64,000 bases of DNA from Alphaproteobacteria bacterium (GCA_900768845.1 CAAGEK010000011.1:53531-117530), one strand, 5' to 3'. Shown: positions 54,766 through 63,643, numbered from the stretch's first letter. Translations and numbers: made by a program. The notes: generated by a model from the letters alone, not told the origin.

Positions 54766-55896
54766 TTAGCCGTTGAAATCCGATATGCGAATGATTTTAT
54801 TCCCCGGCAGACGTTCAATCCGTCCCGCCAGTTCCAATTCCACCAATAAAACGGAAACCGCGGCCGCAGGCAATCCCGTTTCTCTGGTCAGCATATCTAT
54901 TTCTATAGGAGTTGCTTCCAGTTTATCAAGGATTTTTGTTGCATCTTCGCATTCGACCGTTTCCGTGCCGCACGGTTTCGGGACGGGAGAGGGGAAGGCC
55001 GCCTGAGGTTCCTTCAGCGGTAAGACTTGCGGCGTTTCCAGATGGTTCAACACGTCAAGTGCCGATTCGACCAAAGGCGCGCCCGTTTTTATCAGGTGGT
55101 TGACCCCTTGCGCCCTCGGATCGAGAGGCGTGGACGGCACGGCGAAGACCTCTCGCCCTTGTTCCAAAGCTTTGTTCGCCGTAATCAAAGAACCGGAATG
55201 CAACGTCGCTTCAATGACGGTCAGCCCCGTACACAATCCCGAAATGATACGGTTGCGTCTGGGGAAATTCGCCGGTTGAGGGGGCGTCCCGAACGGATAA
55301 TCCGACACCAGAACGCCTTTTTCCTTGATTTGGTCGTACAGTCGGGCGTTTTGGCGGGGGTAGGCGACATCAATGCCCGTTCCCAGAACGGCGATTGTCG
55401 ATGCGCGGGCGTTCGCGGCGTATAAAGCCCCTTCGTGAGCCGCCGCGTCAATGCCCAGAGCCATTCCCGAAACGACGCTGTAGCCGTTTTTTACAAAATC
55501 CGCGGCCATTTTCCGTGCGATGCTTTTGCCGTTCACCGACGCGTTGCGCGTGCCGACCAATGCCGTACACGGGGTTTTCAGATACGAAAAACCGCCCAGA
55601 ACGGACAGGACGGGCGGCGCATCCGGAATTTCCGACAATAAATGCGGATAATCGCTCTCTCCCGTAAAAATCATCCGGCCGCCCGCTTGTTCCACGGCGG
55701 CCATTTCCTTTTCCGCATCTTTGAGCGGACAGATTTTCAGCGGGCGTTTCCGGCCGCCTCTGTTCGCCAGTTCGGACAGGCGTTCAAGGGCTTCTTGTGC
55801 CGAAGAAAACTGTGTCGTCAGCGTCCGAAAGGCCACAGGCCCCACATTTTCGGAGCGGATCAAACGCAAACGGGCGATTTTTTCGGAGCGATCCAA
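54766..55896 (-). CDS. dprA: DNA-processing protein DprA
   Basis: Loads RecA on incoming single-stranded DNA in transformation. 376 residues: N-terminal SAM-like helices, Rossmann core with VGTRNASVNGKSIARKMA, SGMALGIDAAAHEGAL and VLGTGIDVAYPRQN, and a C-terminal winged helix (about 310-370). It may also act in recombination outside transformation; no competence genes lie near. The dprA-topA order is typical of Proteobacteria. Confidence 0.95.
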   Translation of the reverse strand: MDRSEKIARLRLIRSENVGPVAFRTLTTQFSSAQEALERLSELANRGGRKRPLKICPLKDAEKEMAAVEQAGGRMIFTGESDYPHLLSEIPDAPPVLSVLGGFSYLKTPCTALVGTRNASVNGKSIARKMAADFVKNGYSVVSGMALGIDAAAHEGALYAANARASTIAVLGTGIDVAYPRQNARLYDQIKEKGVLVSDYPFGTPPQPANFPRRNRIISGLCTGLTVIEATLHSGSLITANKALEQGREVFAVPSTPLDPRAQGVNHLIKTGAPLVESALDVLNHLETPQVLPLKEPQAAFPSPVPKPCGTETVECEDATKILDKLEATPIEIDMLTRETGLPAAAVSVLLVELELAGRIERLPGNKIIRISDFNG

Positions 55897-55900
55897 GGGC

Positions 55901-56521
55901 TTATTCCGCTGTTTTCTTTAATTTGATTTTGCTTTCCTCCCCGCGGAACAGGCGGGCGATGTTGGAGCGGTGGCGGATGACGGACAAAACGGCCAGCCCC
56001 GCATAAAAGTAAACATATTCGGGCGTTGCGAAGATGTATGCGTAAACGGGAGCCATGATCAAAGCCGTCAAAGCCGACAGCGACGAATAACGGAACAGCA
56101 ACGCCATGGCCAGCCATGTCAGGCACGACGCCAAACCCGCCTGCCAGCACGTCGCCAACATCATTCCCAGCGTTGCGGCGACGCCTTTTCCCCCTTTGAA
56201 TTTCAACCAGACCGGAAAATTATGACCGATGACGCCCATCGTTCCGGCCAGCAGGGACGCCGTGTCCGACAGCCCTTCTTCGGGAACGCAGTAATACGCA
56301 ATGCCCGCCGCCAACGCCGCTTTGCCCGAATCGAACAAAAGCGTCAGCAAAGCCAGATCCTTGCGTCCCGTCCGCAAAACGTTGGTCGCGCCGATGTTTC
56401 CCGAACCGATTTTGCGAATATCGCCCAATCCGGCCATGCGGGTGAAAACGATGCCGAACGGGATCGACCCCAACAGATAACCTAAAACGCCGGAAAGGAG
56501 AAGAAGGGTATTGTCGCTCAT
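55901..56521 (-). CDS. plsY: Acyl-phosphate glycerol-3-phosphate acyltransferase
   Basis: The first acylation of phospholipid synthesis. 206 residues with about seven membrane segments and the three family motifs: GSIPFG, GSGNIGATNVLR and the glycine-rich KGGKGVAATLG. It is 4 bases upstream of dprA in transcription order, with dusA 25 bases upstream of it. Confidence 0.96.
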   Translation of the reverse strand: MSDNTLLLLSGVLGYLLGSIPFGIVFTRMAGLGDIRKIGSGNIGATNVLRTGRKDLALLTLLFDSGKAALAAGIAYYCVPEEGLSDTASLLAGTMGVIGHNFPVWLKFKGGKGVAATLGMMLATCWQAGLASCLTWLAMALLFRYSSLSALTALIMAPVYAYIFATPEYVYFYAGLAVLSVIRHRSNIARLFRGEESKIKLKKTAE

Positions 56522-56546
56522 GATTTACATCCTGTATTGCATAAAA

Positions 56547-57536
56547 TTAAGACGAAGATATAACGTTCTGCAGGGCGTGTGCAACTGTTTTAAAATCCGC
56601 GTCGGGCAGAAGGGCTTTTTCCGTCAAATCCCGCCGCCATCCCGCCGCGCCCGGAACATTGCGGAACAGCCCCAGCATATGCCGCGTTATCGAGGACAGT
56701 TTAACGTTTGAAGCAAGTTGTCCGTCAATATATTCTTTCATTGATAAAACGACGTGTTCGGGAGAGTTTTCAAAAGGGGGGCGTCCGAATATCTCTTCGT
56801 CCGCTTTTTGCAAAACGGCGGGGGTTGCGTATGCCGCACGGCCGATCATCACGCCGTCGACGTGTTTCAAATGTTCTTTCGCCTCATCGATTGAAGAAAC
56901 GTTGCCGTTGACGGCGACCGTCAAATGCGGGAAGTCCCGTTTCAACCGGTAAACCGCTTCGTAATTCAAAGCGGGGCGTTCGCGGTTTTGTTTCGGCGTA
57001 AAGCCTTTCAATCGGGCTTTGCGCGCATGAATGACAAGTGTCGAACACCCCGCGCCCGAAACTTTGTCCGCAAAATCCGCAAGATTGTCGTATCCGTCGG
57101 AATCGGGCGTGTCTTCTTCCAAAGCGATGCGCGACTTGACACTGACGGGGGCGGGAAAATTTTCGCGCATGGCCGACAGGCATTCGGCGATCAGGACGGG
57201 ATCTTTGCGCATGGCCGCGCCGAAACATCCCGCAGATACACGTTCGGACGGACAGCCGGCATTCAGATTTACGCCGTCAAAACCCATCGGGGCGGCAACG
57301 GCGCAAGCTTTGGCCAGCATATCGGGATCCGAACCGCCCAACTGCAATATCAAAGGCTTTTCCGCGGGATGAAAGGCCAGCAAACGTTCCGCATCGCCGA
57401 AAACGACGGCCTGAGCCGTCACCATTTCCGTGTAAAGCAACGTGCGGCGCGTAATCAGGCGCATCATGAAACGGAAATGCCTGTCCGTCCAATCCATCAT
57501 CGGCGCGACGGACAACCGGTCGGGCGCAAATGTCAT
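56547..57536 (-). CDS. dusA: tRNA-dihydrouridine synthase A
   Basis: An FMN enzyme that reduces uridine 20/20a in tRNA. 329 residues: VAPMMDWTDRHFR at the start, YTEMVTAQAV, the catalytic Cys in LNAGCPSE near residue 95, VHARKARLKG, and VNGNV, MIGRAAY for FMN phosphate. DusA rather than DusB or DusC is supported by MMDWTD and the N-terminal TRR. It overlaps the nucleoside hydrolase by 4 bases. Confidence 0.94.
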   Translation of the reverse strand: MTFAPDRLSVAPMMDWTDRHFRFMMRLITRRTLLYTEMVTAQAVVFGDAERLLAFHPAEKPLILQLGGSDPDMLAKACAVAAPMGFDGVNLNAGCPSERVSAGCFGAAMRKDPVLIAECLSAMRENFPAPVSVKSRIALEEDTPDSDGYDNLADFADKVSGAGCSTLVIHARKARLKGFTPKQNRERPALNYEAVYRLKRDFPHLTVAVNGNVSSIDEAKEHLKHVDGVMIGRAAYATPAVLQKADEEIFGRPPFENSPEHVVLSMKEYIDGQLASNVKLSSITRHMLGLFRNVPGAAGWRRDLTEKALLPDADFKTVAHALQNVISSS

Positions 57537-58504
57537 GAAAGAGCCGCCAGAGAATCCAGAAGCATGTTTTTAAATGCCTCCTTGTCCACTTTGTAAGTGA
57601 CGAGGCAGTTTCTTTTATTGCCTTCGATAAAGGTCGTCATACCGAATTTTTCATCGTTTTCATTCGTGTTGACACGCACCGTGCCGTACTTTCCCGAAAA
57701 CAGGGCGGGGCGCAACAGGCATCCGACCGCGCACGGGTCGTACAGCGACGTTCCCGTTTCGACCGTCGTACCGTCCGTGCGGCGGCTCTTGTTGTGTTCG
57801 GCCAGAACCGCGGCGGTTTTTACCAAAAGATCCGCCGAAGCCGTCGCGCAACGGGTTCTGAGGTCGCGCATTTTTTCAATGTATTCGTCATCGGCACGCG
57901 CCTGCATTCCGACTTCCATCGGAATGACCGTCGCCCGTTCCACACGGTCGAAAACGATTTCTGCCGCATGAGGATCGGCCAACATATTGAATTCCGCATA
58001 CGGCGTGGAATTGCCCCTCGGCCCGTCTTCGCAAAAACCGCCGCCCATGATGACGATTTCTCGGATTTTCCGGATGATGCGCGGCTCTTTCAAAAATGCG
58101 GTCGCAATGTTGGTCAAAGGGCCGATTGCCAAAATCGTGATTTCCCGATCTTCGGATTCCATCACCGTGTCGATGATGAAATCGACGGCGTTTTCCTTTT
58201 CGCCTTTATAAGGGGCTTCGGGGAAATCCAATCCCGCCAACCCGTCCGCGCCGTGTACCCATTCCGCGTTTAACACCGTCCGTTTCAACGGGCGGTCGCA
58301 TCCTTTGCACACTTTGATGTTGGAATGCCATGCGAACTCGCAAATCCGCCGTGCGTTAAAAGCGGCCTTGTCGACGTTTACGTTTCCGTTGACCGTCGTA
58401 ATGCCGACGATTTCCAAATCGGCCGAAGCCATTGCCATGAACAGGGCGATGGCATCGTCGATTCCGGGATCCGTATCGATAATGACTTTTGTCTTTGCGC
58501 TCAT
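57533..58504 (-). CDS. Inosine-uridine-preferring nucleoside hydrolase
   Basis: Hydrolyses ribonucleosides to base and ribose. 323 residues with the Ca2+-site motif DTDPGIDDA at residues about 10-18, TTVNGNV, and the C-terminal AEFNMLADPHAA. The Asp ligands are in place. Substrate preference (purine or pyrimidine) cannot be read. It is the first gene of the minus-strand run that continues into dusA-plsY-dprA-topA-rnr. Confidence 0.92.
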   Translation of the reverse strand: MSAKTKVIIDTDPGIDDAIALFMAMASADLEIVGITTVNGNVNVDKAAFNARRICEFAWHSNIKVCKGCDRPLKRTVLNAEWVHGADGLAGLDFPEAPYKGEKENAVDFIIDTVMESEDREITILAIGPLTNIATAFLKEPRIIRKIREIVIMGGGFCEDGPRGNSTPYAEFNMLADPHAAEIVFDRVERATVIPMEVGMQARADDEYIEKMRDLRTRCATASADLLVKTAAVLAEHNKSRRTDGTTVETGTSLYDPCAVGCLLRPALFSGKYGTVRVNTNENDEKFGMTTFIEGNKRNCLVTYKVDKEAFKNMLLDSLAALS

Positions 58505-58652
58505 TGTTTTTTCCTTCGCGTTGCACGGGAACCGGCTATTTAATAAATTGATTTTGCGTTTGAATCAAGGATTTTGGATGCACCGGCGGGAGAAATGACG
58601 TCCCTCACCGGCGGGAAAGGGGCTGTCCGGAAAGCGGTAAATCCCGAAAACC

Positions 58653-58680
58653 GTTGACATAAAAGGAAAAAAGAGTCAAC
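58653..58680. promoter_or_regulatory. Inverted repeat at a promoter-like site
   Basis: GTTGAC (58653-58658) and GTCAAC (58675-58680) form a perfect 6-bp inverted repeat 16 bases apart. The left arm overlaps a TTGACA box (58654-58659). No good -10 box is evident at optimal spacing. It lies about 30 bases upstream of the small Ser-rich gene. The rest of 58505-58711 holds only a CACCGGCGGG direct repeat (58579 and 58606). Confidence 0.4.
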
Positions 58681-58711
58681 ATTTAAAGTGAACACAAGAA
58701 GGTGGTGTGAA

Positions 58712-59098
58712 ATGTCGTCGGTAAAGGTTTCATCCGGTGCGCCAGTAGGTGCTTCGACCTCGATGATGAAGTCTGTGAGTGCAAGAATGACTTCTTCGTC
58801 GTCTTCACCCGTGTCTGCAACGTCCGAATCCGCAGGGGTGGGAACGTCCGCCGATCAGTATTTGCAAAACGGGCAGGACGGATACGCCGAAATTTTTTCC
58901 CGTTTGCATGAAGAAGAGGACAAACCCGTTTCGGGATACGAAATCCCCGAAGTCGTTTTCACTTATGATGCGCCGGAAACGATTGGGGACGAATTGTTTT
59001 CCCCTCAGGACGCCGCCCGTCAGATCGGCAGTTATGAAACCGCTCAGGAAGCGGCCGATTCCCCTTCGCCGAAAAAATCCACCAAAGCGTTCGGATAG
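58712..59098 (+). CDS. Small Ser-rich protein of unknown function
   Basis: A 128-residue protein from an ATG with AAGAAGGTGG upstream; a GTG 24 bases earlier is less likely. The first 40 residues are almost all Ser, Ala, Met, Val and Thr, probably disordered. The rest is acidic, with QNGQDGYAEIFSRLHEEE, and a Lys/Ser-rich end. No signal peptide, membrane helix or known motif is seen. It is 27 bases upstream of the kinase-like gene and may share its transcript. Confidence 0.6.
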   Translation: MSSVKVSSGAPVGASTSMMKSVSARMTSSSSSPVSATSESAGVGTSADQYLQNGQDGYAEIFSRLHEEEDKPVSGYEIPEVVFTYDAPETIGDELFSPQDAARQIGSYETAQEAADSPSPKKSTKAFG

Positions 59099-59125
59099 CA
59101 CTTTCAAAGCGGAAAGCCGTAAAAT

Positions 59126-59599
59126 ATGACGGGGCAAGCGACTTTATACATCATTCAGGGATTCCTCGGCGCGGGGAAAACGACTTTTTCCAAAAGGCTG
59201 GCCTTAAAAACGGGCGCGGTGCATTTAAACCCCGACGAAGTTTGCGTGTCTTTGTTCCGTCGGGAGGAATACGAGCGAAATTGGGACGAATGTTTCAGGA
59301 AAACGCTCGATTTGTTGTGGCAAAAAGCGGAAGAGCATTTGAAAGCGGGGAAGGATGTGATTTTCGATGCGGGGTTCTGGGACAGGAAATCCCGCGACGA
59401 TGCCAAAAGTTTCGCCCGAAAATGCGACTGCCGGTGCGTACATTGTTACATCTGCGTCCCTGATGAAGTCGCCAAAGAACGCTTGTCATTCAGAAAAGGG
59501 CGTATTGCCGAAAACAATGCGGCAAATTTTGAAAACATCAAAAAATCGTTTGTTCCGCCCGAACCCGACGAGCAAGCCGTCGTCATTCATAACTGTTGA
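59126..59599 (+). CDS. P-loop ATP-binding kinase-like protein
   Basis: A 157-residue protein with Walker A GFLGAGKTT near residue 12, a Walker B-like VIFDAGFW near residue 78 and a lid region RKGRIAENN. The layout is that of small AAA_33/zeta-like kinases, which phosphorylate nucleotides, sugars or antibiotics. The substrate is not visible. The chain ends soon after the nucleotide-binding core, so it is a minimal version of the fold. Confidence 0.72.
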   Translation: MTGQATLYIIQGFLGAGKTTFSKRLALKTGAVHLNPDEVCVSLFRREEYERNWDECFRKTLDLLWQKAEEHLKAGKDVIFDAGFWDRKSRDDAKSFARKCDCRCVHCYICVPDEVAKERLSFRKGRIAENNAANFENIKKSFVPPEPDEQAVVIHNC

Positions 59600-59650
59600 T
59601 TCGCCGAACTCCTGTTTTTTTAGTGCGAGATTGAACGGCGGTGAAGCCGG

Positions 59651-60165
59651 TTACGGCCGGAAGGGGGCTTGCATCACTTTTTCAAACCTGAAAAAATCTT
59701 CAGTCCCCGGAGTGGCGTCTTCGGGGTCTTGATTATAATGCTCATTGTTGCAACGGTGATGTTTATTGCAAAATTCGACGATGTGAAAGCCGCATTTGTC
59801 CACATAAAAATTGATATTTCTTTTTTCAAAATACGGCGTTACGGTTTCCCGTACGAGCGTTTCGTGATGTTTCTTTTCAATCGCGTACCAAGCGGCCGGC
59901 TCTAAGCCCGAACCGTGACGTCCGGCATAAATGAAGAAAAATTCCAAAAAGTTGTGTCGGGTCTGACGGTCGATTTTGACGATGGCGTCTCCGACTTTTT
60001 GATTATTGCCGATAATGCAATATGTTTTGTTGTCGGGGGGGCTTCAAACGCCTCGTCCAATTCTTTGTCGGAAGGAACGGGAGGGAAGGGGCAAAGCGCG
60101 CAAGTGCGCTTCAAAGCTTCGGGATGACGGCGGCAGATACGCCTGATATCCGTTCCGGCAGACGC
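59651..60165 (-). pseudogene. GNAT acetyltransferase, frameshifted at a G/C homopolymer
   Basis: The C-terminal half is intact in one frame: KTYCIIGNNQKVGDAIVKID, GLEPAAWYAIEKK, VRETVTPYFEKRNINFYVDK and CGFHIVEFCNKHH, ending DFFRFEKVM. This is a GNAT domain with its acetyl-CoA strand and C-terminal signature. The upstream part, CPFPPVPSDKELDEAFEAP, reads in another frame and meets it at seven consecutive Gs on the plus strand (60035-60041). One inserted or lost base there would join the frames. The N-terminus beyond about 60165 is unclear. It may be a pseudogene or a slippage-controlled gene. Confidence 0.7.
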
Positions 60166-60270
60166 GGCGCATCCCGTTTCGTTCGTGCCGATTCCCGCTT
60201 TGCGGCTTCCGCCTGTCTTTTCCGTTCGACGCGGGAATCGTGCGCACTTTCATTTTCCTTTAACGGTAAC

Positions 60271-60303
60271 TTATCGGAAAATAATGACAATTTTGTCCGA
60301 TAA
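60271..60303. promoter_or_regulatory. 8-bp inverted repeat upstream of the coiled-coil gene
   Basis: TTATCGGA (60271-60278) and TCCGATAA (60296-60303) are perfect inverted copies separated by 17 bases. They lie about 97 bases upstream of the start at 60400 and are a plausible operator or RNA stem. Confidence 0.45.
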
Positions 60304-60399
60304 AGGTAAAGTGCCCGTTGTAACAAATAGTTCATTATGCAGGAAGGAAAGGATAAGCATACTATTAACTTAAAGTATCTTTATATCAGGAGAACGGGT

Positions 60400-61950
60400 A
60401 TGAGCGAATACGAGAGCTTTAATGAAGCGTTGACGTCAATGGGCTTTGACAAAGACACGTTTATGGTGTTTCATGACGGCGATAATTTCCAAAGGACGGA
60501 CGGCCCCGATTTCGATTATTTCAAAACATCCATAGCGAGTAAGCCGAGGACGACGGGACATAATAACGGCGTTTATGCGGCTTATTCTCCGAAAATGGGA
60601 TACCTTGTTACGAAAGATCCCGAGGTCATAAAAGCCATTGAAACCCAAATGGGATTTAAAAACGAAGGTTTGGGCGTTGTTTTTTCAAACGGCGACCGTC
60701 CCAAAAACTCTTATTATGCCGATAAATGGGCGAAAGTCGAAGAGGCCTGCGCCCGCGAAGAACGCGGCCGGCAATGGGAAAACAACCGCAAGGAAGAAGC
60801 CAAAGCTTTTGACGGCGTCGAAGTTGACGGATTTAAATTCACTTATGATTATTCCGTTCACAAAGTGCCCAAGGATAAAGGTTTTACGGAACGTTATTGC
60901 GGTTCCGTGCAAATGCCTGACGGAGAAAAGATTCAAATTTCCGATTATGCGTTCAGCGACGAAAAAAAATTCGCCAAAGCGTTGGAAAACGCTTCTTCCA
61001 AAGAGTTTGAAGATAAAGTCTTCAAAGGGGAAATCAGCCGCGAAGAGGCGATGTCTTCCTCCCTCAAGGATGCAAAAGACGCTCAACAAAAGTTTTCCGA
61101 AGCCAAAGATAAGTTGAAAACGGCGGAGGCGAATGTCGCGACGGCCGACAAGGAAAATACCGCGGCGGGTAACAAGCTTTTCGACACAAAGAACATTGAT
61201 GCAAAGATGTCCGACATGATGAAAAGTCTGGACTTTTACGCGCAGAAAAATCCCAAAAAAGCGGCGGAAATGAAGGCTTATGTTCAGGATGTCATTCAAT
61301 CTGCGGCGAACGGGAAAAATACGAAATTGCCCAATCCCAACGAACCGAAAGGATTTTTCGGTAAAATGAAGGTCAAGTTGTTGGGGCGCAAGACAAACGA
61401 AGGTGAATTCCGTTTGGATGACAATTTGCATTCTTTGAAATTGGCAATTCAGCGTAATCCCGAAATCGTCAAAGATTTGACGGATGCGAAGGACTTTTCT
61501 TTGGCGAATATGAGCAAAGGGTTGGAAGGCAAGAAAGTTGACGCCGAAAAAGATGCTCATAAAAAAGACGTCGCGTTGAAAAATGCCAAGGATGCATTGG
61601 ATTATGGTAAAAGCAATCTGGCTCGGAGCGCGCTGAAAGTCGCTCAGTTCAACAAACTGAACGATGCTTTGTCAAAAGTCTTCGATAAAAAGGACTTGGC
61701 CAACGAAGTGGAGAATAAAAAAGAGGCTCGTAAAGGTTTTCACGCGCTTTTGCAAAGGGAAAGTGCCGTTTACGACGCCAAGAACAATACCGGTAAGGAC
61801 GGTTTGGCTGAAAAGGCCGCAGCGATGAAGGATATGTCGCCTCAGCAAAGGTTGGAATACAGAACGGCACAGATGCGCGGACAATCTCCGGAGCAGGCGA
61901 AACAGGCTGTTATGGCCAAAGCCATGCAGAACAAGGCGAATACTAAATAA
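60400..61950 (+). CDS. Large charged coiled-coil protein of unknown function
   Basis: A 516-residue protein from an ATG with AGGAG 7 bases upstream; a longer frame start at 60337 lacks one. The first 220 residues form a globular region with SYYADKWAKVEE, ERYCGSVQMPDGEKIQISDY and a Gly-poor sheet pattern. From about residue 225 to 280 and from 380 to 460 it is Lys/Glu/Ala-rich with heptad character (coiled coil). No signal peptide, membrane helix or enzymatic motif is visible. A strong terminator follows. It could be a structural protein, a secreted effector or a phage-derived protein. Confidence 0.75.
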   Translation: MSEYESFNEALTSMGFDKDTFMVFHDGDNFQRTDGPDFDYFKTSIASKPRTTGHNNGVYAAYSPKMGYLVTKDPEVIKAIETQMGFKNEGLGVVFSNGDRPKNSYYADKWAKVEEACAREERGRQWENNRKEEAKAFDGVEVDGFKFTYDYSVHKVPKDKGFTERYCGSVQMPDGEKIQISDYAFSDEKKFAKALENASSKEFEDKVFKGEISREEAMSSSLKDAKDAQQKFSEAKDKLKTAEANVATADKENTAAGNKLFDTKNIDAKMSDMMKSLDFYAQKNPKKAAEMKAYVQDVIQSAANGKNTKLPNPNEPKGFFGKMKVKLLGRKTNEGEFRLDDNLHSLKLAIQRNPEIVKDLTDAKDFSLANMSKGLEGKKVDAEKDAHKKDVALKNAKDALDYGKSNLARSALKVAQFNKLNDALSKVFDKKDLANEVENKKEARKGFHALLQRESAVYDAKNNTGKDGLAEKAAAMKDMSPQQRLEYRTAQMRGQSPEQAKQAVMAKAMQNKANTK

Positions 61951-61965
61951 TCCGGATATGAAAAT

Positions 61966-61995
61966 GAAGCCCCCGATTTTCGGGGGCTTTTTTTT
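61966..61995 (+). terminator. Intrinsic terminator of the coiled-coil gene
   Basis: GAAGCCCCCGA and TCGGGGGCTTT form a perfect stem and run into eight Ts. Confidence 0.9.
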
Positions 61996-61999
61996 GTAA

Positions 62000-62490
62000 G
62001 GGGAAAAACACGATCCGGACACATGGTTCGGGTATTCATAGTTTTTGCGCCGGACATCGCCGTAAAGAATTTTATGAAGAACGACGCTATGGCTGTGCGT
62101 CTGGAAAGGGATAACGATAATAGAAGCTGAGGTGTATCAGACTCATGAGCATATGCCGGTGGAGATCCCGCCGAAGATGAGTGTGTCGAGTTATGCAGGA
62201 TTTCTGAAAGGGAAAAGCGGTTTGACGGTTTTTGAGCGTTGGAACGACATAAAGTTTTGGAATTGAGGGGGCTGTCTGCGGGGAAGAAGGCCCGTAAGAT
62301 TGCAGAATAAATCGGATGAAGAAAGACGCAATGCCGGATCAGCTGACGTCGGATTTGTTACGGAAGGCAGGCAAGAAATGCACCTGCCAAAGCGTTGTAC
62401 GCCGTTTAGGCGTCGACGGTAGCATGAGGGCGATGCCCGTTGTGTGAAAAACCGTTTGCTAGGCGGGTGTGTATCTTTTCGTGTTTAAGA
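62000..62490 (+). pseudogene. Decayed IS200/IS605-family transposase remnant, copy 2
   Basis: Transposase pieces in changing frames: SFCAGHRRKEFYEERR near 62045-62095, then EAEVYQTHEHMPVEIPPKMS near 62125-62185 and SSYAGFLKGKSGLTVFERW to about 62245. The THEHMPV segment corresponds to the HUH motif and keeps both histidines. A stop follows in the centre, and KIAE near 62300 is cut by another. The 3' part (62380-62485) contains a segment resembling the IS200 right end, with AGGCGGGTGT near the boundary. Copy 1 at 8424-8955 has the same orientation, and both begin shortly after a terminator. Confidence 0.78.
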
Positions 62491-63189
62491 ATGTCGTGTT
62501 GAGGAAGGGAGGAATACTCGGAAGGCGAAAAGGGGCTAGGACAACAAAAGCGGCCGTATGCTCTGATTATGTATGCCGCTCACCGGAACATCGGGCTTTG
62601 AGGGAAGGGCGGGCTTGCAATTGATGAAGCGATAAAATTCCGGAGCATACCGCGGATCAGAACTGTACCGCCTCCCGTTTGTCGGGCGGAAAAAGCGAAA
62701 GGCAAATAAGGAATTTCGACCCTCAAAGGAAATCCATATCCCGAAGCGGGATGCAAGTAATCGTTGTTGTAAAATCAATCCGTTCAATAATGGCTTTTGA
62801 AACGGAAATTCAAATCCTGAAACCGGCAATATCCTTTTTTGATGACAGGCATAAAGCGTTCTCTTTCCTCTTCGGGGTGTAAAAAAGCCGATTGTTCGGC
62901 AGAGAAGCGTATTGTTCGCCGATTTTAACTCTTGCTTTTGACGGGAATCCGGCATTCAACGCCATATTCAATGCACTTATCCGATTTTTTGATTTGTTTT
63001 GTAAAGTACCGTCAAGATAATCCGATACAACCGTTATGTAACCTTAGCCTGTCGGAGTCTTAGGCTTGGTCATATCTGTACCGAAGTATTGATTTACCCG
63101 TTGTACTTGCGGTGTATGTTTCAGGATCGACATGGAACGCCCGCAAGGTGAAACCGTTTGCAGCGGGTGCAGGAAAATGAGAGCGTTAT
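62491..63189. other. About 700 bases with no recognisable gene
   Basis: A 139-codon minus-strand frame (62536-62955) shows no family signature, is Pro/Arg-rich and lacks a ribosome site, so I do not call it. No RNA gene is recognised. Confidence 0.5.
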
Positions 63190-63500
63190 TCGCTTCAATC
63201 GTCGCCGGTTTCAGGGGGCTATGCCTCCTGTCCTGAAGCGGGCAATCGGCTCAATCGTCGCCGGTTGCGGTGAGGTACACCGCCTGTCGGTGGGCGGGGG
63301 TGGAAGCCTTTTCAGGTGTTGCGGAGGACTATAGTGTCTGCTCTGAAGAGGGCAAGCGGGGAAAATCTCTTCAGGCATCGCCGGTTTCAGGGGGGCTATG
63401 CCGCCTGTCCTGAAGCCGGAAACAGGGGAAATTCTTCGGGCGTCGCCGGATGTATGGAGATTCTGCCCGTTGTATGACAAAACGCCTGTGAAAGGGGGGG
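63190..63500. repeat. Degenerate array of hairpin-forming repeats, about 57-65 bp period
   Basis: Copies begin near 63193, 63250, 63311, 63369 and 63434 around a TCGCCGG core. Each can fold: CGCTTCA (63191) with TGAAGCG (63234); GCGGTG-AGGTA-CACCGC in the second; TTCAG with CTGAA in the third; CTTCAGG (63369) with CCTGAAG (63409) plus an inner GGCAT/ATGCC in the fourth. The fifth copy resembles the 3' end of the adjacent IS200 remnant. Confidence 0.65.
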
Positions 63501-63643
63501 ATCCGTTGTATGTCTGAAATTTCATGTTGCAAGGGGGAGCGTGACTTTTCAAAAAATCTTTATGGTCGCAAAATGTCTTGCTTTTCAGGGGCGATGATGA
63601 CGGCGGCATTACGGATGTCCGGTTCTTTCAACCTGTGCGCTTT

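Noticed and set aside
62536..62955. A 139-codon minus-strand frame
   Set aside because: No family signature, no ribosome site, and Pro/Arg-rich composition; the surrounding DNA is decayed.
63190..63500. Repeat array near 63 kb as CRISPR
   Set aside because: Units diverge throughout, lack constant repeats separated by unique spacers of even length, and no cas genes are present.
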